Positions 36,684 through 45,970 of a stretch of 64,000 nt of DNA are shown here, piece by piece (the first letter of the stretch is position 1; each line of letters starts with the position of its first letter). Origin of the DNA: Bradyrhizobium sp. 186 (GTDB lineage: Bacteria > Pseudomonadota > Alphaproteobacteria > Rhizobiales > Xanthobacteraceae). The notes under the pieces are model-generated. The model worked only from the letters and a program-made list of their open reading frames with translations. It searched no databases and was not told the origin of the DNA. The position numbers and the translations under genes are program-made. The stretch covers positions 124,001 to 188,000 of the forward strand of contig NZ_CP082164.1 in assembly GCF_023101685.1 (NCBI RefSeq), written 5' to 3'.

Positions 36684-39600
36684 TCTTCGATCCCCAGTCC
36701 GCCGGCCGCCGACCATTCCTTGATGCGGGCGAGGTCGTCATAGGTGCCGTAGCGGTTCGTCCACATCGGCAGGTTCAGCGAGGTGTAGGCCTGATTCTCA
36801 TCCTCGAAGGCGCGGATCAGCGCCTCAAGTTTTCGCCGAGCCTCGGCGGCCGCCGTGTCCGGCGGCTGGGCCTCGTCGCCTTGCTTGATCTTGAGCTCGA
36901 GGATGCGCTCCTCGCCCGGCGGATTGTTGCCGCTCAAGCGAACGTAGACGAGCTGGCTCACCGAGGAGCCGGCGTCGATGCCGGAAAAGCCGCCCTCGCG
37001 CAGGATTGCGGCTTCCAGTGTGAGCTGCGGCGACAGGCCCATGCGGACCTGCTTGCCGGTCGGCGGCTGGCCGGTCTTGTAGTCGAGGATGGCGTAGCCG
37101 CCGCCCTGGCGCCGCTCGATGCGATCGGCGCGCGCGGAGAGGCGGAAGCTGCGCTCCTTGTCCAGCGCGATCGAAATCTCGCCGCGGGTCTCCGCGGTGA
37201 TGGCCTCGATCACGTCGCGGCGCGTCGTCTCCCATTCACCGAACCAGCGTGCGATACGCTGGAAGCGCGGCCACCACAGCGCCCGTGCCTCGGGGCGCTC
37301 CATCAGCGGCGCGAAGTACTTTTCGCCGATCGCGCGCAGCACGCGGGTAGGATCGTCAGGCAGATGCGTTGCATAGGTTTCGGTGAATTCGCCGAGCGCA
37401 TCGTGGATCGCCGAGCCGCGGTCGGCGGCCGACAGCGGCATGTCGACGGGATCGAGCGCATCGAGCCGCAGAATGTGTTTGGCGTAGATGGTGTAGGGAT
37501 CGCGCAGCCAGTCCTCGATCGCGGTGACTGAGAGCTTGAGCGGCCGTGTCGCACGCGGCGGCCGCGGTTCGGGTTGCTTGATCGGCTTGACCTCGGCGGC
37601 CTGGTCCAGCGCGCCCGCGAACTGCACGTATTTCTCGCCGGCGTGTTTTGCCGTTTTCCAGTGCGCGTCGCCCGCGACCGCTTCCAGCCGGTGCAGGAAG
37701 CGTGAGGCCACCGCCGGCGCGCCGCCGGCCTTGGCGGAATGGGTGAGGATCACCTCATCCGCGCCGAGCAGCTGCGCGAAATCGTGGGCGGAGAGGCCGA
37801 TGCGCCGCTCCGGCAGATCGAGACCGAGCTCGTGCCGCATCGGCCGGCTCAGCCAGGGATCGATGCGCGGCGCCGGCGGCCAGACGCCCTCGATCAGACC
37901 GCCGACGATGACGCGGTCGGCCTGCATCAGGCGCGATTCCAGCGGGCCGTAGATGTGGAGCCGCGCGCCCGGTCTGTCCGGCCGCCGCACCGCGCGTTCG
38001 CCGAACGCGGTCTGGAAGACGTCCGGATATTCCGGTAGCGGCACCAACAATCCGCTGGCCGTGCCGCCGCGCAGGAGATCGTCGAAGGCGGCGGCGAGCG
38101 CGAGGCCTTCGCGCTCTTCGAGAGCAAGCGGGATGCCCTGCTCGTCGCGCGACAGCTCGATCAGGATCTCGCGATGGCGATGCGCCAGCTCGGCGAAGTC
38201 ATAGGGCTTTGACGACGCCAGTCTCTCGATCGGCGCCAATGCCTTTTGCAGGATATCGATCAGCGCCTGGATGCGATCGAGATCCTCCGCCTTGAGGCGC
38301 GCGCGTGGCTCTGCGCGGTGCAGCGCGGAGACTTCGTTGCGCCACAGTTTTGCGAGCTCCTCGCGAAAACGGTTGAACTCGCGCAGCAGGCCTGCGGTGC
38401 CCGCGGGCGGACGCGTGCCGCGCAGTACTGCAAGCTCCAGGCCTTCAATCGCTGCCTTCCATGCGCCTGGCGCGCGGCCGAGCCGGCACAGCGGATGTTT
38501 CAGCATCGCCAGCAGCGTCGACGGCTCCAATCCCTTGGTCGCCGCTTCGGCTGCGAGGCGTGCGAAAATGCCGGCCGAGGTTTCCATCAGCACGTCGCCG
38601 CCGGAATCATCGAAGGCGAGATTCCATCGGGTGAGTGCGGCCATCACCCGCCGCGCCAACGCGCGGTCCGGCGTCACCAGTGCCGCCGATTTGTCGAGAT
38701 GCCGTGCCTCGCGCATCGCAATGGCGATCGCAAGCGCTTCCATCTCGGGATTGGAAGCCTCGACCACTGAGAGGTCTTTCATGCCGCCGGCGATCTTTGC
38801 TGCGACATCCGGCTGCTTCAGCCGGTCGTGCCAGATCTCCGTCGTGGCGGATGGCCGCATCGACTCGGACGCCAGGAGATCGCGTCCACCTTCCGCCGGC
38901 GGAAGCAGGATGTCGACGTCGCTGCGCTTGACGCCGAAACGCTGCAGCAGCGCGTGCATGGCATATTGCGGATGGTTCGACGCCGGATGCTCCACAAATT
39001 TGCCCAGCGCATCGCGCACGCCGCCGATGGTTCGCCAGGCGTCCTCGTCGAGATCGGTGTCGAGCCCCGGCAGCACCACCGCGCCGTGCGGGAGCGAGGC
39101 GACTGCATGAAGAAATTTTGCAGTGGCCGGCATCGAGCCGGTCGAGCCGGCCGCGATCACGGGACCGTTGGGATGCGTGGTCAACCGCGTCGCTTCGGCG
39201 GCGATGAGCCGGTCGCGCCGCGCCGCAGGCTCGATCCTGTTGATCTCGGCGAGGTGGCTGGGCCAGGCGATGCGGGCGATGTGCAGGAACTGAAGCGAGT
39301 GCTGCCAATATTGATCGAGCTGGTCGGGCACGAGGCCATCGAGCGCGCTCCAGTCGACGCCGCGCGTGACCATGTCGTCGATCAGGCGCGCGAGATCTGA
39401 GGCCAGCGCCAGCGTCGAGGCGGGGCCGCCGACCACCAGCGGCGCCAGCACCGGGCCCTTGGCCCAGGCTGCGACCAGTTGCGCCAACGTCAGCCGCCGA
39501 TCGAGCTCGTCCAATCGCGGTGGAATGTCGAGCGGCGTCGCACCGGAAAACTGCTCCGCCTCCTCCGCAAAGGCGAGCTCATCCTCATCGATGTCGCCGA

Positions 39601-39823
39601 GCGCGACGATGCGCGGCAGCACCACCGCGTCCGTCCTCATCTCGTCGAGGAAGATCTCGCGGACGACGCGCATGGCGCGCCGCGTCGGCAAATAGAGCGT
39701 GGCGTCCGCAAGCCGCGCCGGCTCGTTTCGCGCCTCGAAGCCGTCGACCAGCTGGCCGTCGAGCAGCGCCGAGACGACGGTGCGCAGGAACGGAACTGAG
39801 ACTGGAACGCTGAAAACGCGCAT
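36677..39823 (-). CDS. addB: Double-strand break repair protein AddB
   Basis: 1048 residues. The N-terminal region is helicase-like and the C-terminal domain is a RecB-type nuclease with GGGYAILDYKTGQPPTGKQV. Other visible landmarks are IPPRLDELDRRLTLAQLV, VIAAGSTGSMPATAKFLHAV and VIVGGLIEGVWPPAPRIDPWLSRPMR. This is the rhizobial type of AddB, paired with AddA by overlapping coding ends. ATG 39823 is chosen over an in-frame start ten codons upstream because the family begins near FSVPVSVPFLRT. Confidence 0.93.
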   Translation of the reverse strand: MRVFSVPVSVPFLRTVVSALLDGQLVDGFEARNEPARLADATLYLPTRRAMRVVREIFLDEMRTDAVVLPRIVALGDIDEDELAFAEEAEQFSGATPLDIPPRLDELDRRLTLAQLVAAWAKGPVLAPLVVGGPASTLALASDLARLIDDMVTRGVDWSALDGLVPDQLDQYWQHSLQFLHIARIAWPSHLAEINRIEPAARRDRLIAAEATRLTTHPNGPVIAAGSTGSMPATAKFLHAVASLPHGAVVLPGLDTDLDEDAWRTIGGVRDALGKFVEHPASNHPQYAMHALLQRFGVKRSDVDILLPPAEGGRDLLASESMRPSATTEIWHDRLKQPDVAAKIAGGMKDLSVVEASNPEMEALAIAIAMREARHLDKSAALVTPDRALARRVMAALTRWNLAFDDSGGDVLMETSAGIFARLAAEAATKGLEPSTLLAMLKHPLCRLGRAPGAWKAAIEGLELAVLRGTRPPAGTAGLLREFNRFREELAKLWRNEVSALHRAEPRARLKAEDLDRIQALIDILQKALAPIERLASSKPYDFAELAHRHREILIELSRDEQGIPLALEEREGLALAAAFDDLLRGGTASGLLVPLPEYPDVFQTAFGERAVRRPDRPGARLHIYGPLESRLMQADRVIVGGLIEGVWPPAPRIDPWLSRPMRHELGLDLPERRIGLSAHDFAQLLGADEVILTHSAKAGGAPAVASRFLHRLEAVAGDAHWKTAKHAGEKYVQFAGALDQAAEVKPIKQPEPRPPRATRPLKLSVTAIEDWLRDPYTIYAKHILRLDALDPVDMPLSAADRGSAIHDALGEFTETYATHLPDDPTRVLRAIGEKYFAPLMERPEARALWWPRFQRIARWFGEWETTRRDVIEAITAETRGEISIALDKERSFRLSARADRIERRQGGGYAILDYKTGQPPTGKQVRMGLSPQLTLEAAILREGGFSGIDAGSSVSQLVYVRLSGNNPPGEERILELKIKQGDEAQPPDTAAAEARRKLEALIRAFEDENQAYTSLNLPMWTNRYGTYDDLARIKEWSAAGGLGIEEW

Positions 39824-39912
39824 GAGCTGCCTGATTCGGGGATCAGGCGCCAATATAGCGAAGCGAACTCAAATGGTCATTGGTGCAGGCCGAGTCTTCC
39901 CCGCTGTCCCGG

Positions 39913-40014
39913 TGTCATTCCGGGGCGATGCGTAGCATCGAAACCCGGAATCTCGAGATTCTCAGGTGCGCAATTGCGCACCATAGTTCGCGCTTGCGCG
40001 CACCCTGGAATGAC
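39913..40014. repeat. Palindromic intergenic element between murU and addB
   Basis: GTCATTCC (39913-39920) and GGAATGAC (40007-40014) frame a GC-rich core with internal inverted repeats (GGTGCGCAATTGCGCACC at 39965-39982). It has the same ends as the elements at 6201 and 7431. It sits inside an otherwise co-directional gene run and might partly insulate addBA from murU. Confidence 0.7.
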
Positions 40015-40016
40015 CG

Positions 40017-40739
40017 TTACGCCACGCTCTCCAGAAACGCCTCTTCCGCGGCGTGCACCGCGTCGGGGGTGCCGACATGCATCCAGACACCGTCCAGGCG
40101 CAGGCCGAACAGCCGCTCCTGCTCGTTGGCGCGGTCGAACATTTTTGTCAGCGAAAACTCGCCCTTCGGCGCGCCGGCGAAGATTGACGGCGACAGGATC
40201 GCCGCGCCCGCATAGACGAACGGAACGACCTCTTTTTCCTTGCGCTTGCGCAAGGCACCGTCGGGCAGCATGCCGTAGTCGCCACGGCCGTTATAGCCGA
40301 TGCTGGTCGCGGTCGGCGCCATCAGCAGCAGGATGTCCATCCGTGCGGGATCGAAGTTTTCCGCAAGGCGCGCCAGGTTCGAGCGCACACCATCGATCCA
40401 CAGCGTATCGGAATTGACATGGAAGAACGGCGCGTCGCCGAGCAGCGGCAGCGCCTTGACCACGCCGCCGCCGGTGCCGAGCACCTGGTCGCGCTCGTCC
40501 GAGATGGTCACGCGCGGACGCAGGCGGGGCGCGACGTGATTGATGATCTGGTCCGGCAAATAGTGCACGTTGACGACCGCCTCGGTCACGCCGGCCTGGT
40601 CGAGCTTGTCCAGCACATGGTCGAGCAGCGGCTGGCCGGCCACCGGCACCAGCGGTTTCGGCATCTTGTCCGTCAACGGACGCATGCGCAGGCCAAACCC
40701 TGCGGCGAGCACCATGGCTTTGGTCGGCTTGACGGACAT
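40017..40739 (-). CDS. murU: N-acetylmuramate alpha-1-phosphate uridylyltransferase-type nucleotidyltransferase
   Basis: 240 residues, sugar-phosphate nucleotidyltransferase fold. The nucleotide loop is AMVLAAGFGLRMRPLTDKMPKPLVPVAG; the metal Asp lies in FFHVNSDTLWIDG. In bacteria with the AmgK-MurU route this enzyme makes UDP-MurNAc from recycled MurNAc-1-phosphate and so bypasses de novo synthesis. The AmgK-containing fusion gene lies just upstream on the same strand, which supports the call. GAAGG directly precedes ATG 40739. Confidence 0.85.
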   Translation of the reverse strand: MSVKPTKAMVLAAGFGLRMRPLTDKMPKPLVPVAGQPLLDHVLDKLDQAGVTEAVVNVHYLPDQIINHVAPRLRPRVTISDERDQVLGTGGGVVKALPLLGDAPFFHVNSDTLWIDGVRSNLARLAENFDPARMDILLLMAPTATSIGYNGRGDYGMLPDGALRKRKEKEVVPFVYAGAAILSPSIFAGAPKGEFSLTKMFDRANEQERLFGLRLDGVWMHVGTPDAVHAAEEAFLESVA

Positions 40740-40745
40740 CCTTCG

Positions 40746-40794
40746 CTTTCTCGGACTTTCTTTCTCGAACTTGGCTTTCTCAGACTTTTTGACT
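40746..40794. repeat. Short tandem repeats upstream of murU
   Basis: CTTTCTC occurs three times at 40746, 40760 and 40775, each followed by nGACTT or a close variant, giving three imperfect units with 14- and 15-bp spacing. On the murU strand they read as purine-rich AAGTnnGAGAAAG units immediately before the ribosome site. Confidence 0.6.
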
Positions 40795-40892
40795 TCGCGT
40801 TCGCAGCAATCCTAGCACGGGCCTTGGTCAGCCGCACCGAACCACAACCGCCTTAATCACCCGGCGTGACGTTTGTACGACGGGTGTTGCCA

Positions 40893-41210
40893 TCATGCTC
40901 CAACGGCTGTGGAACGCAGTTTTTTCTTTTTGTCGCGCAGCTTGAGGAAATTGACGCCGATCTGGTCGCCATTGACCCAAGCCAGTTCGCAGCGCCGGTA
41001 AGCGAGTCCGGTGGACGACAGCAGCAGGAAGAATTCCTTCAGATGCAGGCCTTCGACCGAGCCGTCGATGGTCAGCTTGGCGCCGCTCTCGGAGACGTCC
41101 TCCATGGTGCAGTCGCGCCGCCAGGTGCCGTCGATCCCCATCATCTGGGCCGCAATCCCGCGTTCGAAAACAATCCGGCTGTTGTCGCGCTGGTCCGTCT
41201 TCACCGCCAT
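40893..41210 (-). CDS. PilZ-domain protein
   Basis: 105 residues forming a single PilZ domain. The c-di-GMP binding pattern is present: RDNSR (RxxxR) at about residues 8-12 and DVSESGAKL (DxSxxG) about 27 residues later. It probably binds cyclic di-GMP and acts through a partner. The C terminus is Lys-rich. It lies between the TsaE/AmgK fusion and murU on the same strand. Confidence 0.87.
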   Translation of the reverse strand: MAVKTDQRDNSRIVFERGIAAQMMGIDGTWRRDCTMEDVSESGAKLTIDGSVEGLHLKEFFLLLSSTGLAYRRCELAWVNGDQIGVNFLKLRDKKKKLRSTAVGA

Positions 41211-41298
41211 CTGCCCTGCTCCAGCCCCCTAGTTACCCGGCTGCCTCGCCGCCAGAATACCGGCATCTTGGCTAACAGCCGGTAAATCAGGGCCTAAT

Positions 41299-42819
41299 TC
41301 AGGATTGGGGCTGGGGGACGTTGGCGAGATACCAGTCGTGCAGCGGGCTAAGCGCAGGATGCGCCAGCGAGCGCTGGAGATACGTCCAGATCCGCGGCTG
41401 GTGGCGCAGATAATGCGGCTTGCCGTCACGGCGGTTGAGGCGGGCGAAGGTGCCGAGCAGGCGCGTGTTGCGCTGTGCCGACATGATGGCATAGAGCTCG
41501 GCGAAGCCGGCCGGATCGAAGCTCGCATCTTCCGCGCGGCGCGCCTTGATGTAGCGCGACAGCAGCGTCAGCTCGAGGCTTTCGGGCACGTCGATGCGGG
41601 CATCCTGGAGCAGCGAGACCACGTCGTAGGATTGCGGTCCGAGCACGGCGTCCTGGAAGTCGATCACGCCGACGCGCTCGATGCCGGCACGGTCGGCGAG
41701 CCAGATCAGATTCGGCGAGTGATAATCGCGGATGATCCACGTTTTCGGCGCGGCCAGCGGCTTCTGCAACAGCTCACGCCACATCGCGAAAAATTCCGCG
41801 CGGGCCACGTCGCTCAGCGGGGCGTTGCGATCGGGCAGATACCAGTCCGGCATCAACCCGATTTCGATCAGGAGCGCATCGGTGTCGAAGACCGGAATGG
41901 CGTAGCTCTGATCTGCCAGCGGCAGCGTGTCCGGCAGCGTCTTGCCGTGCAGCGCGGCCAGCAGGTCGGTCGCGGCCTCGTAGCGCTCGGCGATCGGACG
42001 CGGCGGGTTGCCTTCGATCACGGCCTCGCTGCCGAAATCTTCGGTGATCAGGAACCCGTGGTCGAGATCGGAATGGTGGATCGCCGGCGCGGAGATTCCT
42101 GCCGCGCGCAGGCCTTCGTCGATGGCCACGAAGGGTTTTACGTTTTCGGCAAGATGCACCGCGGCACTATAGGACTTTCCGTTGTAGATGGCGGCGCCGT
42201 CGGGGCGCTGCGGAAAGTTCATGAGGATGACGATGCCGTCGTCGCGCTTCAGCCGTGCATAAGAGCGGGTCGAGGCGTCGCCGGCCATGCGTCGGCGTGT
42301 CGCCTCGATATAGCCGGATGCGTCGAGGAATTCCCGCAGTGCCTTCAGTCGCGCGACCTGCGCGGCACCCTTGCCGTAGCCGGTGATGTCGGCGGCGCGC
42401 GCGGTCGAGCCCAGCGCCGGCCGGTGCGTCAGCGCGATGTCGATACGGTCCTCGGGCATCGCCGACGGCGCACGCTCCGGCCATTCGATCAGGACGAGCG
42501 TGGCTTCCGGCAGCGGCGACAGTCCGATCTCCTCGAGTTCGTTCTCGTCCTCGACGCGATAGAGGTCGGCATGCAGCACCGGGAAAGGCGGCAGCTCATA
42601 GCCCTGCACCAGGGTGAACGTCGGGCTCGGCACTTCCAGCGCCTCGTCGCCAGCGAGATAGCGGATCATGGCCCGCGCGGCCGCGGTCTTGCCGGCGCCG
42701 AGATCGCCGGTGAGCGTGATGACGTCGCCAGGTCCGACCAGCAGCGCGAGATCGGCCATCAGCTCTGCGGTGGCCGTCTCGTTGACAAGCGCGACGGAGA
42801 ATGTGGTCGGCGCGGTCAT
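41299..42819 (-). CDS. TsaE-AmgK fusion: tRNA t6A ATPase and anomeric sugar kinase
   Basis: 506 residues. The N-terminal 150 residues are TsaE (YjeE), the ATPase for tRNA threonylcarbamoyladenosine synthesis, with Walker A ITLTGDLGAGKTAAARAM and VPSPTFTLVQGYE then HADLYRVEDENELEEIGL. The remaining part (about 165-506) is an aminoglycoside phosphotransferase-fold kinase like AmgK, which phosphorylates MurNAc/GlcNAc at C1: STRSYARLKRDDGIVILMNFP, the catalytic IIRDYHSPNLIWL, and GVIDFQDAVLGPQSYD. Its start overlaps the stop of the DivL-like gene (ATGA). The fusion links a tRNA-modification protein to wall recycling. Confidence 0.88.
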   Translation of the reverse strand: MTAPTTFSVALVNETATAELMADLALLVGPGDVITLTGDLGAGKTAAARAMIRYLAGDEALEVPSPTFTLVQGYELPPFPVLHADLYRVEDENELEEIGLSPLPEATLVLIEWPERAPSAMPEDRIDIALTHRPALGSTARAADITGYGKGAAQVARLKALREFLDASGYIEATRRRMAGDASTRSYARLKRDDGIVILMNFPQRPDGAAIYNGKSYSAAVHLAENVKPFVAIDEGLRAAGISAPAIHHSDLDHGFLITEDFGSEAVIEGNPPRPIAERYEAATDLLAALHGKTLPDTLPLADQSYAIPVFDTDALLIEIGLMPDWYLPDRNAPLSDVARAEFFAMWRELLQKPLAAPKTWIIRDYHSPNLIWLADRAGIERVGVIDFQDAVLGPQSYDVVSLLQDARIDVPESLELTLLSRYIKARRAEDASFDPAGFAELYAIMSAQRNTRLLGTFARLNRRDGKPHYLRHQPRIWTYLQRSLAHPALSPLHDWYLANVPQPQS

Positions 42820-45320
42820 TCGGCGGCGTCGCGATGCGCCGCCTGGTCGGTCGGGAAGTCGCAGATCACGACCGTGCCCGTGCCCACGATCGAATCCACC
42901 CGCACCTTGCCGCCATGCAGCTCGACGAAGGAGCGCACCAGCGACAGCCCTAGCCCGGCGCCGCGGTGGCGCGACCCCTGCGAGCGGCTTTCGAACCAGT
43001 TGAACACCTTGTCCTTCATGTCGGCCGGTATTCCAGGCCCTGAATCTGTCACGGTGAAGACGACATTGCGGTCAGTTCGGCGCGCGCTGATGCCGACGCT
43101 GGAATCCTGCGGCGAGAAGCCGACGGCGTTGGCCAGGAGGTTATAGAGCACCTGCACCACGCGCTTCTCATCGCCGATGAAGCTGCCGACATCCGGCGCG
43201 ATCTCGACCTTGAGGCGGATGCGGTCGGTGGCGAGCCGGTCCTGGATGCCTTCGGCGGCAAGCTCGATGGTCTTGATGACGTCGACCGGGCCGAGCTCCA
43301 GCTTCATCGCGCCGGCATCGATGGTCGCGAGATCGAGGATGTTGTTGGTAAGCGCAAGCAGTGCGTTGGTCGATTTTGTGACGTAGTCGAGATACTCCGC
43401 CTGCTTCGGCGTCAGCGGCCCGGTCGAGGGATCGCTGAGGAAGTGCGCGAAGCCGATGATGGTGGTCAGCGGCGAGCGCAGCTCGTAGGAGACGTGGTGG
43501 ACGAAATCCACCTTCATCTGGTCGGCGGCTTCCAGCGCCTCGTTGCGCTCGCGCAGCGCGCGTTCGACGTTCTCGGTGTCGGTGATGTCCTGGAACGTCA
43601 GCATGGTGGCGCCGTCGGGCAGCGGCCGGATCATGCCGTCGAGCACGCTGCCGTCGTTGCGCTCCAGCTTCAGCGGCACGTCGGCGCGGTTCTCGATCGA
43701 GGTGATGGCCTCGCGGATCTGCCGCCAGACGATCGCGTCGTCGAACAGCTGATGGCACCAGCCCTCGACGGTCTGAATATGCGGCTCGTCGCGCATGGCG
43801 TCGCTCGACAGCTTCCACATCCGGACGAAGGCCGGATTGAACAGCTGTGCCTTGCCGTTGCTGCCGAACACCGCGACGCCCTCGGCGAGACTGTCCAGCG
43901 TCTCGCGCTGGACCCGGATCAGGCCGTCGAAGCGGCGGGCGAGCTCGAGGCTCTCGGTGACGTCGTCGAACAGATAGGTGACGCCGCCTTCCGGATTCGG
44001 CGTGGTGACGACCGAGAGCGCGCGGCCGTCGGGCAGGAACCATGTGTCCTTGGCGGTCTCGACCGCGCGATAGGCCTCGTGCAGCTTTACTTTCCAGGCG
44101 CGGAAGTCCGGTTGCTCCGGCAGTTTGCGCGCGGCGCGGAGCTGGTCGAGCACGCTGGAATCATCGGGGCTGCCGTCGAGGAAGGTGCGGTCGAGATCCC
44201 ACAGCCGCCGATACGAATCGTTGTAGAAGGCGAGTCGCCGCTGGCCGTCGAACAGGGCGACCCCCGAGGAGAGCTGATCGAGCGTGCGGCGATGCGCTTC
44301 CGCCATCCGCACCAGCGCCGAGCTCAGCGCATCGGCCTCGCTGGCATCGATGGCGACGCCGATGCTGCCGCTGCCGACATTGACGGCGCGCACGTCGTAG
44401 ATGCGCCGTTCGCCGCCGATCACGATCGGCAGCCGCGAGGTGAAGTTGGCGGCGTCCTTCAGTCCGCGCTCCATGGCGGTGCGGTCGGCGCTGTCGAGCA
44501 GCTCGAGCTTGCGCTCCTGGGCATCGCTGACGCTGGTCGCCTCGGTCGCGCGCACATAGGCGGGATTGGCGTAGGTCAGCGCGCCGTTCTGGCCCTTGGC
44601 CCAGATCGGCCACGGCGCCGCCGCGGCAAAGCCGCGCAGCATCTCAGTCTCGTCGGAGAGCGCCTTGTGGCGCAGATTGGTTTCGGCCAGTTCGCGGCGC
44701 AGGCCCGAGAGTTCGCGAATCCGGACAATGGCCTGACCGCCGATGGCGCGGCCGATGGCCTCCAAGGTGTGGCCGTTGGCGGTGGTCAGCGTCAGCTGGA
44801 ACCCGTCGCCACGGTCGCGAAGTGCTTCGACCGCGTGGTCGATCTGGAGCGCCGGCTCCGGCGGCAGCCAGGTTCCGAACGCGAGCACGCGCTGCGGAGA
44901 GGAGTCGCGCGGCAGCACCATGGAGATGTCGCCAGAAATCTGCGCGCGATTGTCTCCGGCCGGCCAGGAAATCAGGATCTGCGGCTCGGCAAACAGCAGC
45001 GCGCCGAAGCGATCGGCCTGGAGTTGCAGTTCCCCGATCCGCGCACCCAGCCGTGCCTCGTTCTTCGCCGTGCGTACGCGCGTGCGCATCAGCAGAATGG
45101 CGGCCAGAACCGAGAAGCCCAGCAGGGCCAGCGCGGTCGCCAGCACCGCGAGCTCCTGCCGGTTGAAGTCCAGCAATGTGGAGAGTGTGTCGGCGAGGTC
45201 GGCGGCCTCAGCCGGCGCAGCCGGCAGCAGCGCCGCGAGAGCGCTTCCCAGCAGGCCGTTGCGCACCAACGATGTGCACGACAGCAGCGTCCGACGCATC
45301 AACACGATCACGCCTGACAT
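42816..45320 (-). CDS. divL: DivL-like PAS pseudo-histidine kinase with Tyr in the H-box
   Basis: 834 residues. An N-terminal membrane region (signal-like segment about 8-30 and helix about 45-65) is followed by several PAS domains (LLDSADRTAMERGL, LAFYNDSYRRLWDLD, AQLFNPAFVRMWKL), a dimerisation domain, and an HATPase with N box NLLANAVGFS, DSGPGIP and HRGAGLGLSLV. The dimerisation H-box reads HHVSYELRSPLTT: Tyr612 takes the place of the phospho-acceptor His. That substitution is the hallmark of Caulobacter DivL, a cell-cycle regulator acting on CckA and reading DivK. ATG 45320 has GGGGC upstream. It overlaps the TsaE/AmgK gene. Confidence 0.85.
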   Translation of the reverse strand: MSGVIVLMRRTLLSCTSLVRNGLLGSALAALLPAAPAEAADLADTLSTLLDFNRQELAVLATALALLGFSVLAAILLMRTRVRTAKNEARLGARIGELQLQADRFGALLFAEPQILISWPAGDNRAQISGDISMVLPRDSSPQRVLAFGTWLPPEPALQIDHAVEALRDRGDGFQLTLTTANGHTLEAIGRAIGGQAIVRIRELSGLRRELAETNLRHKALSDETEMLRGFAAAAPWPIWAKGQNGALTYANPAYVRATEATSVSDAQERKLELLDSADRTAMERGLKDAANFTSRLPIVIGGERRIYDVRAVNVGSGSIGVAIDASEADALSSALVRMAEAHRRTLDQLSSGVALFDGQRRLAFYNDSYRRLWDLDRTFLDGSPDDSSVLDQLRAARKLPEQPDFRAWKVKLHEAYRAVETAKDTWFLPDGRALSVVTTPNPEGGVTYLFDDVTESLELARRFDGLIRVQRETLDSLAEGVAVFGSNGKAQLFNPAFVRMWKLSSDAMRDEPHIQTVEGWCHQLFDDAIVWRQIREAITSIENRADVPLKLERNDGSVLDGMIRPLPDGATMLTFQDITDTENVERALRERNEALEAADQMKVDFVHHVSYELRSPLTTIIGFAHFLSDPSTGPLTPKQAEYLDYVTKSTNALLALTNNILDLATIDAGAMKLELGPVDVIKTIELAAEGIQDRLATDRIRLKVEIAPDVGSFIGDEKRVVQVLYNLLANAVGFSPQDSSVGISARRTDRNVVFTVTDSGPGIPADMKDKVFNWFESRSQGSRHRGAGLGLSLVRSFVELHGGKVRVDSIVGTGTVVICDFPTDQAAHRDAAE

Positions 45321-45511
45321 AGTTGCCCCAAGACCGCACAAATCTACGCGCGGCGACCCCCGTCGCGCGCGAATCAAAGGACAATATCCTCATCGTAACT
45401 CGACCGGTAAGAGTCCAGATCGTGAACGCAAAGGCGGCCCCACAAAAATGCCGGCCGCGCTGTTCCAACCCACGTCGTTTCTTCGGGTAATTTCGCTGGA
45501 GTTGCCGTGCG

Positions 45512-45970
45512 TTAGCTGCCGGTCGAGCCGAAGCCGCCGGCGCCGCGATCGGTCGCCGACAGCGCGGCCACGGGAACCAGCGCGGCCTGCACCACGGGCG
45601 CAATCACCATTTGCGCGATGCGCTCACCGCGCTTGATCACGACGGGCGCTGCGCCGTGATTGATCAGGATCACCTTGATCTCGCCGCGATAATCCGCGTC
45701 GATCGTTCCCGGTGAGTTCAGCACGGTGACGCCGTGCTTGGCGGCGAGCCCCGAGCGCGGCCGCACCTGCGCCTCGTGCCCAGGCGGCAATGCGATCGCA
45801 AGACCCGTTGGCACCAGCGCATATTGGCCCGGGGCAAGCGTCACAGGTTCATTGTCCGGAACCGCGGCCATGAGGTCGAGGCCGGCGGCCTCTGCGGTCT
45901 GATAGGCCGGCAGCGGCAGGCCTTCGGCATGGACCAGGCGTTGCAGTTCGACGGTGACTTTCGTGCTCAA
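45512..45970 (-). CDS. dut: dUTP diphosphatase
   Basis: 152 residues, trimeric dUTPase. It hydrolyses dUTP to dUMP, which keeps uracil out of DNA and feeds thymidylate synthesis. All five motifs are visible: [12 protein letters not shown] (1), [11 protein letters not shown] (2), [15 protein letters not shown] (3), [12 protein letters not shown] (4) and the C-terminal [10 protein letters not shown] (5). Its start overlaps the coaBC stop (ATGA), an arrangement found in many bacteria. Confidence 0.97.
   Translation of the reverse strand: MSTKVTVELQRLVHAEGLPLPAYQTAEAAGLDLMAAVPDNEPVTLAPGQYALVPTGLAIALPPGHEAQVRPRSGLAAKHGVTVLNSPGTIDADYRGEIKVILINHGAAPVVIKRGERIAQMVIAPVVQAALVPVAALSATDRGAGGFGSTGS

Noticed and set aside
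43443..45317. Long plus-strand open frame opposite the DivL-like gene
   Set aside because: Composition is the typical Arg/His/Gly-rich antisense shadow of a GC-rich gene; the minus-strand protein has clear PAS and kinase domains.
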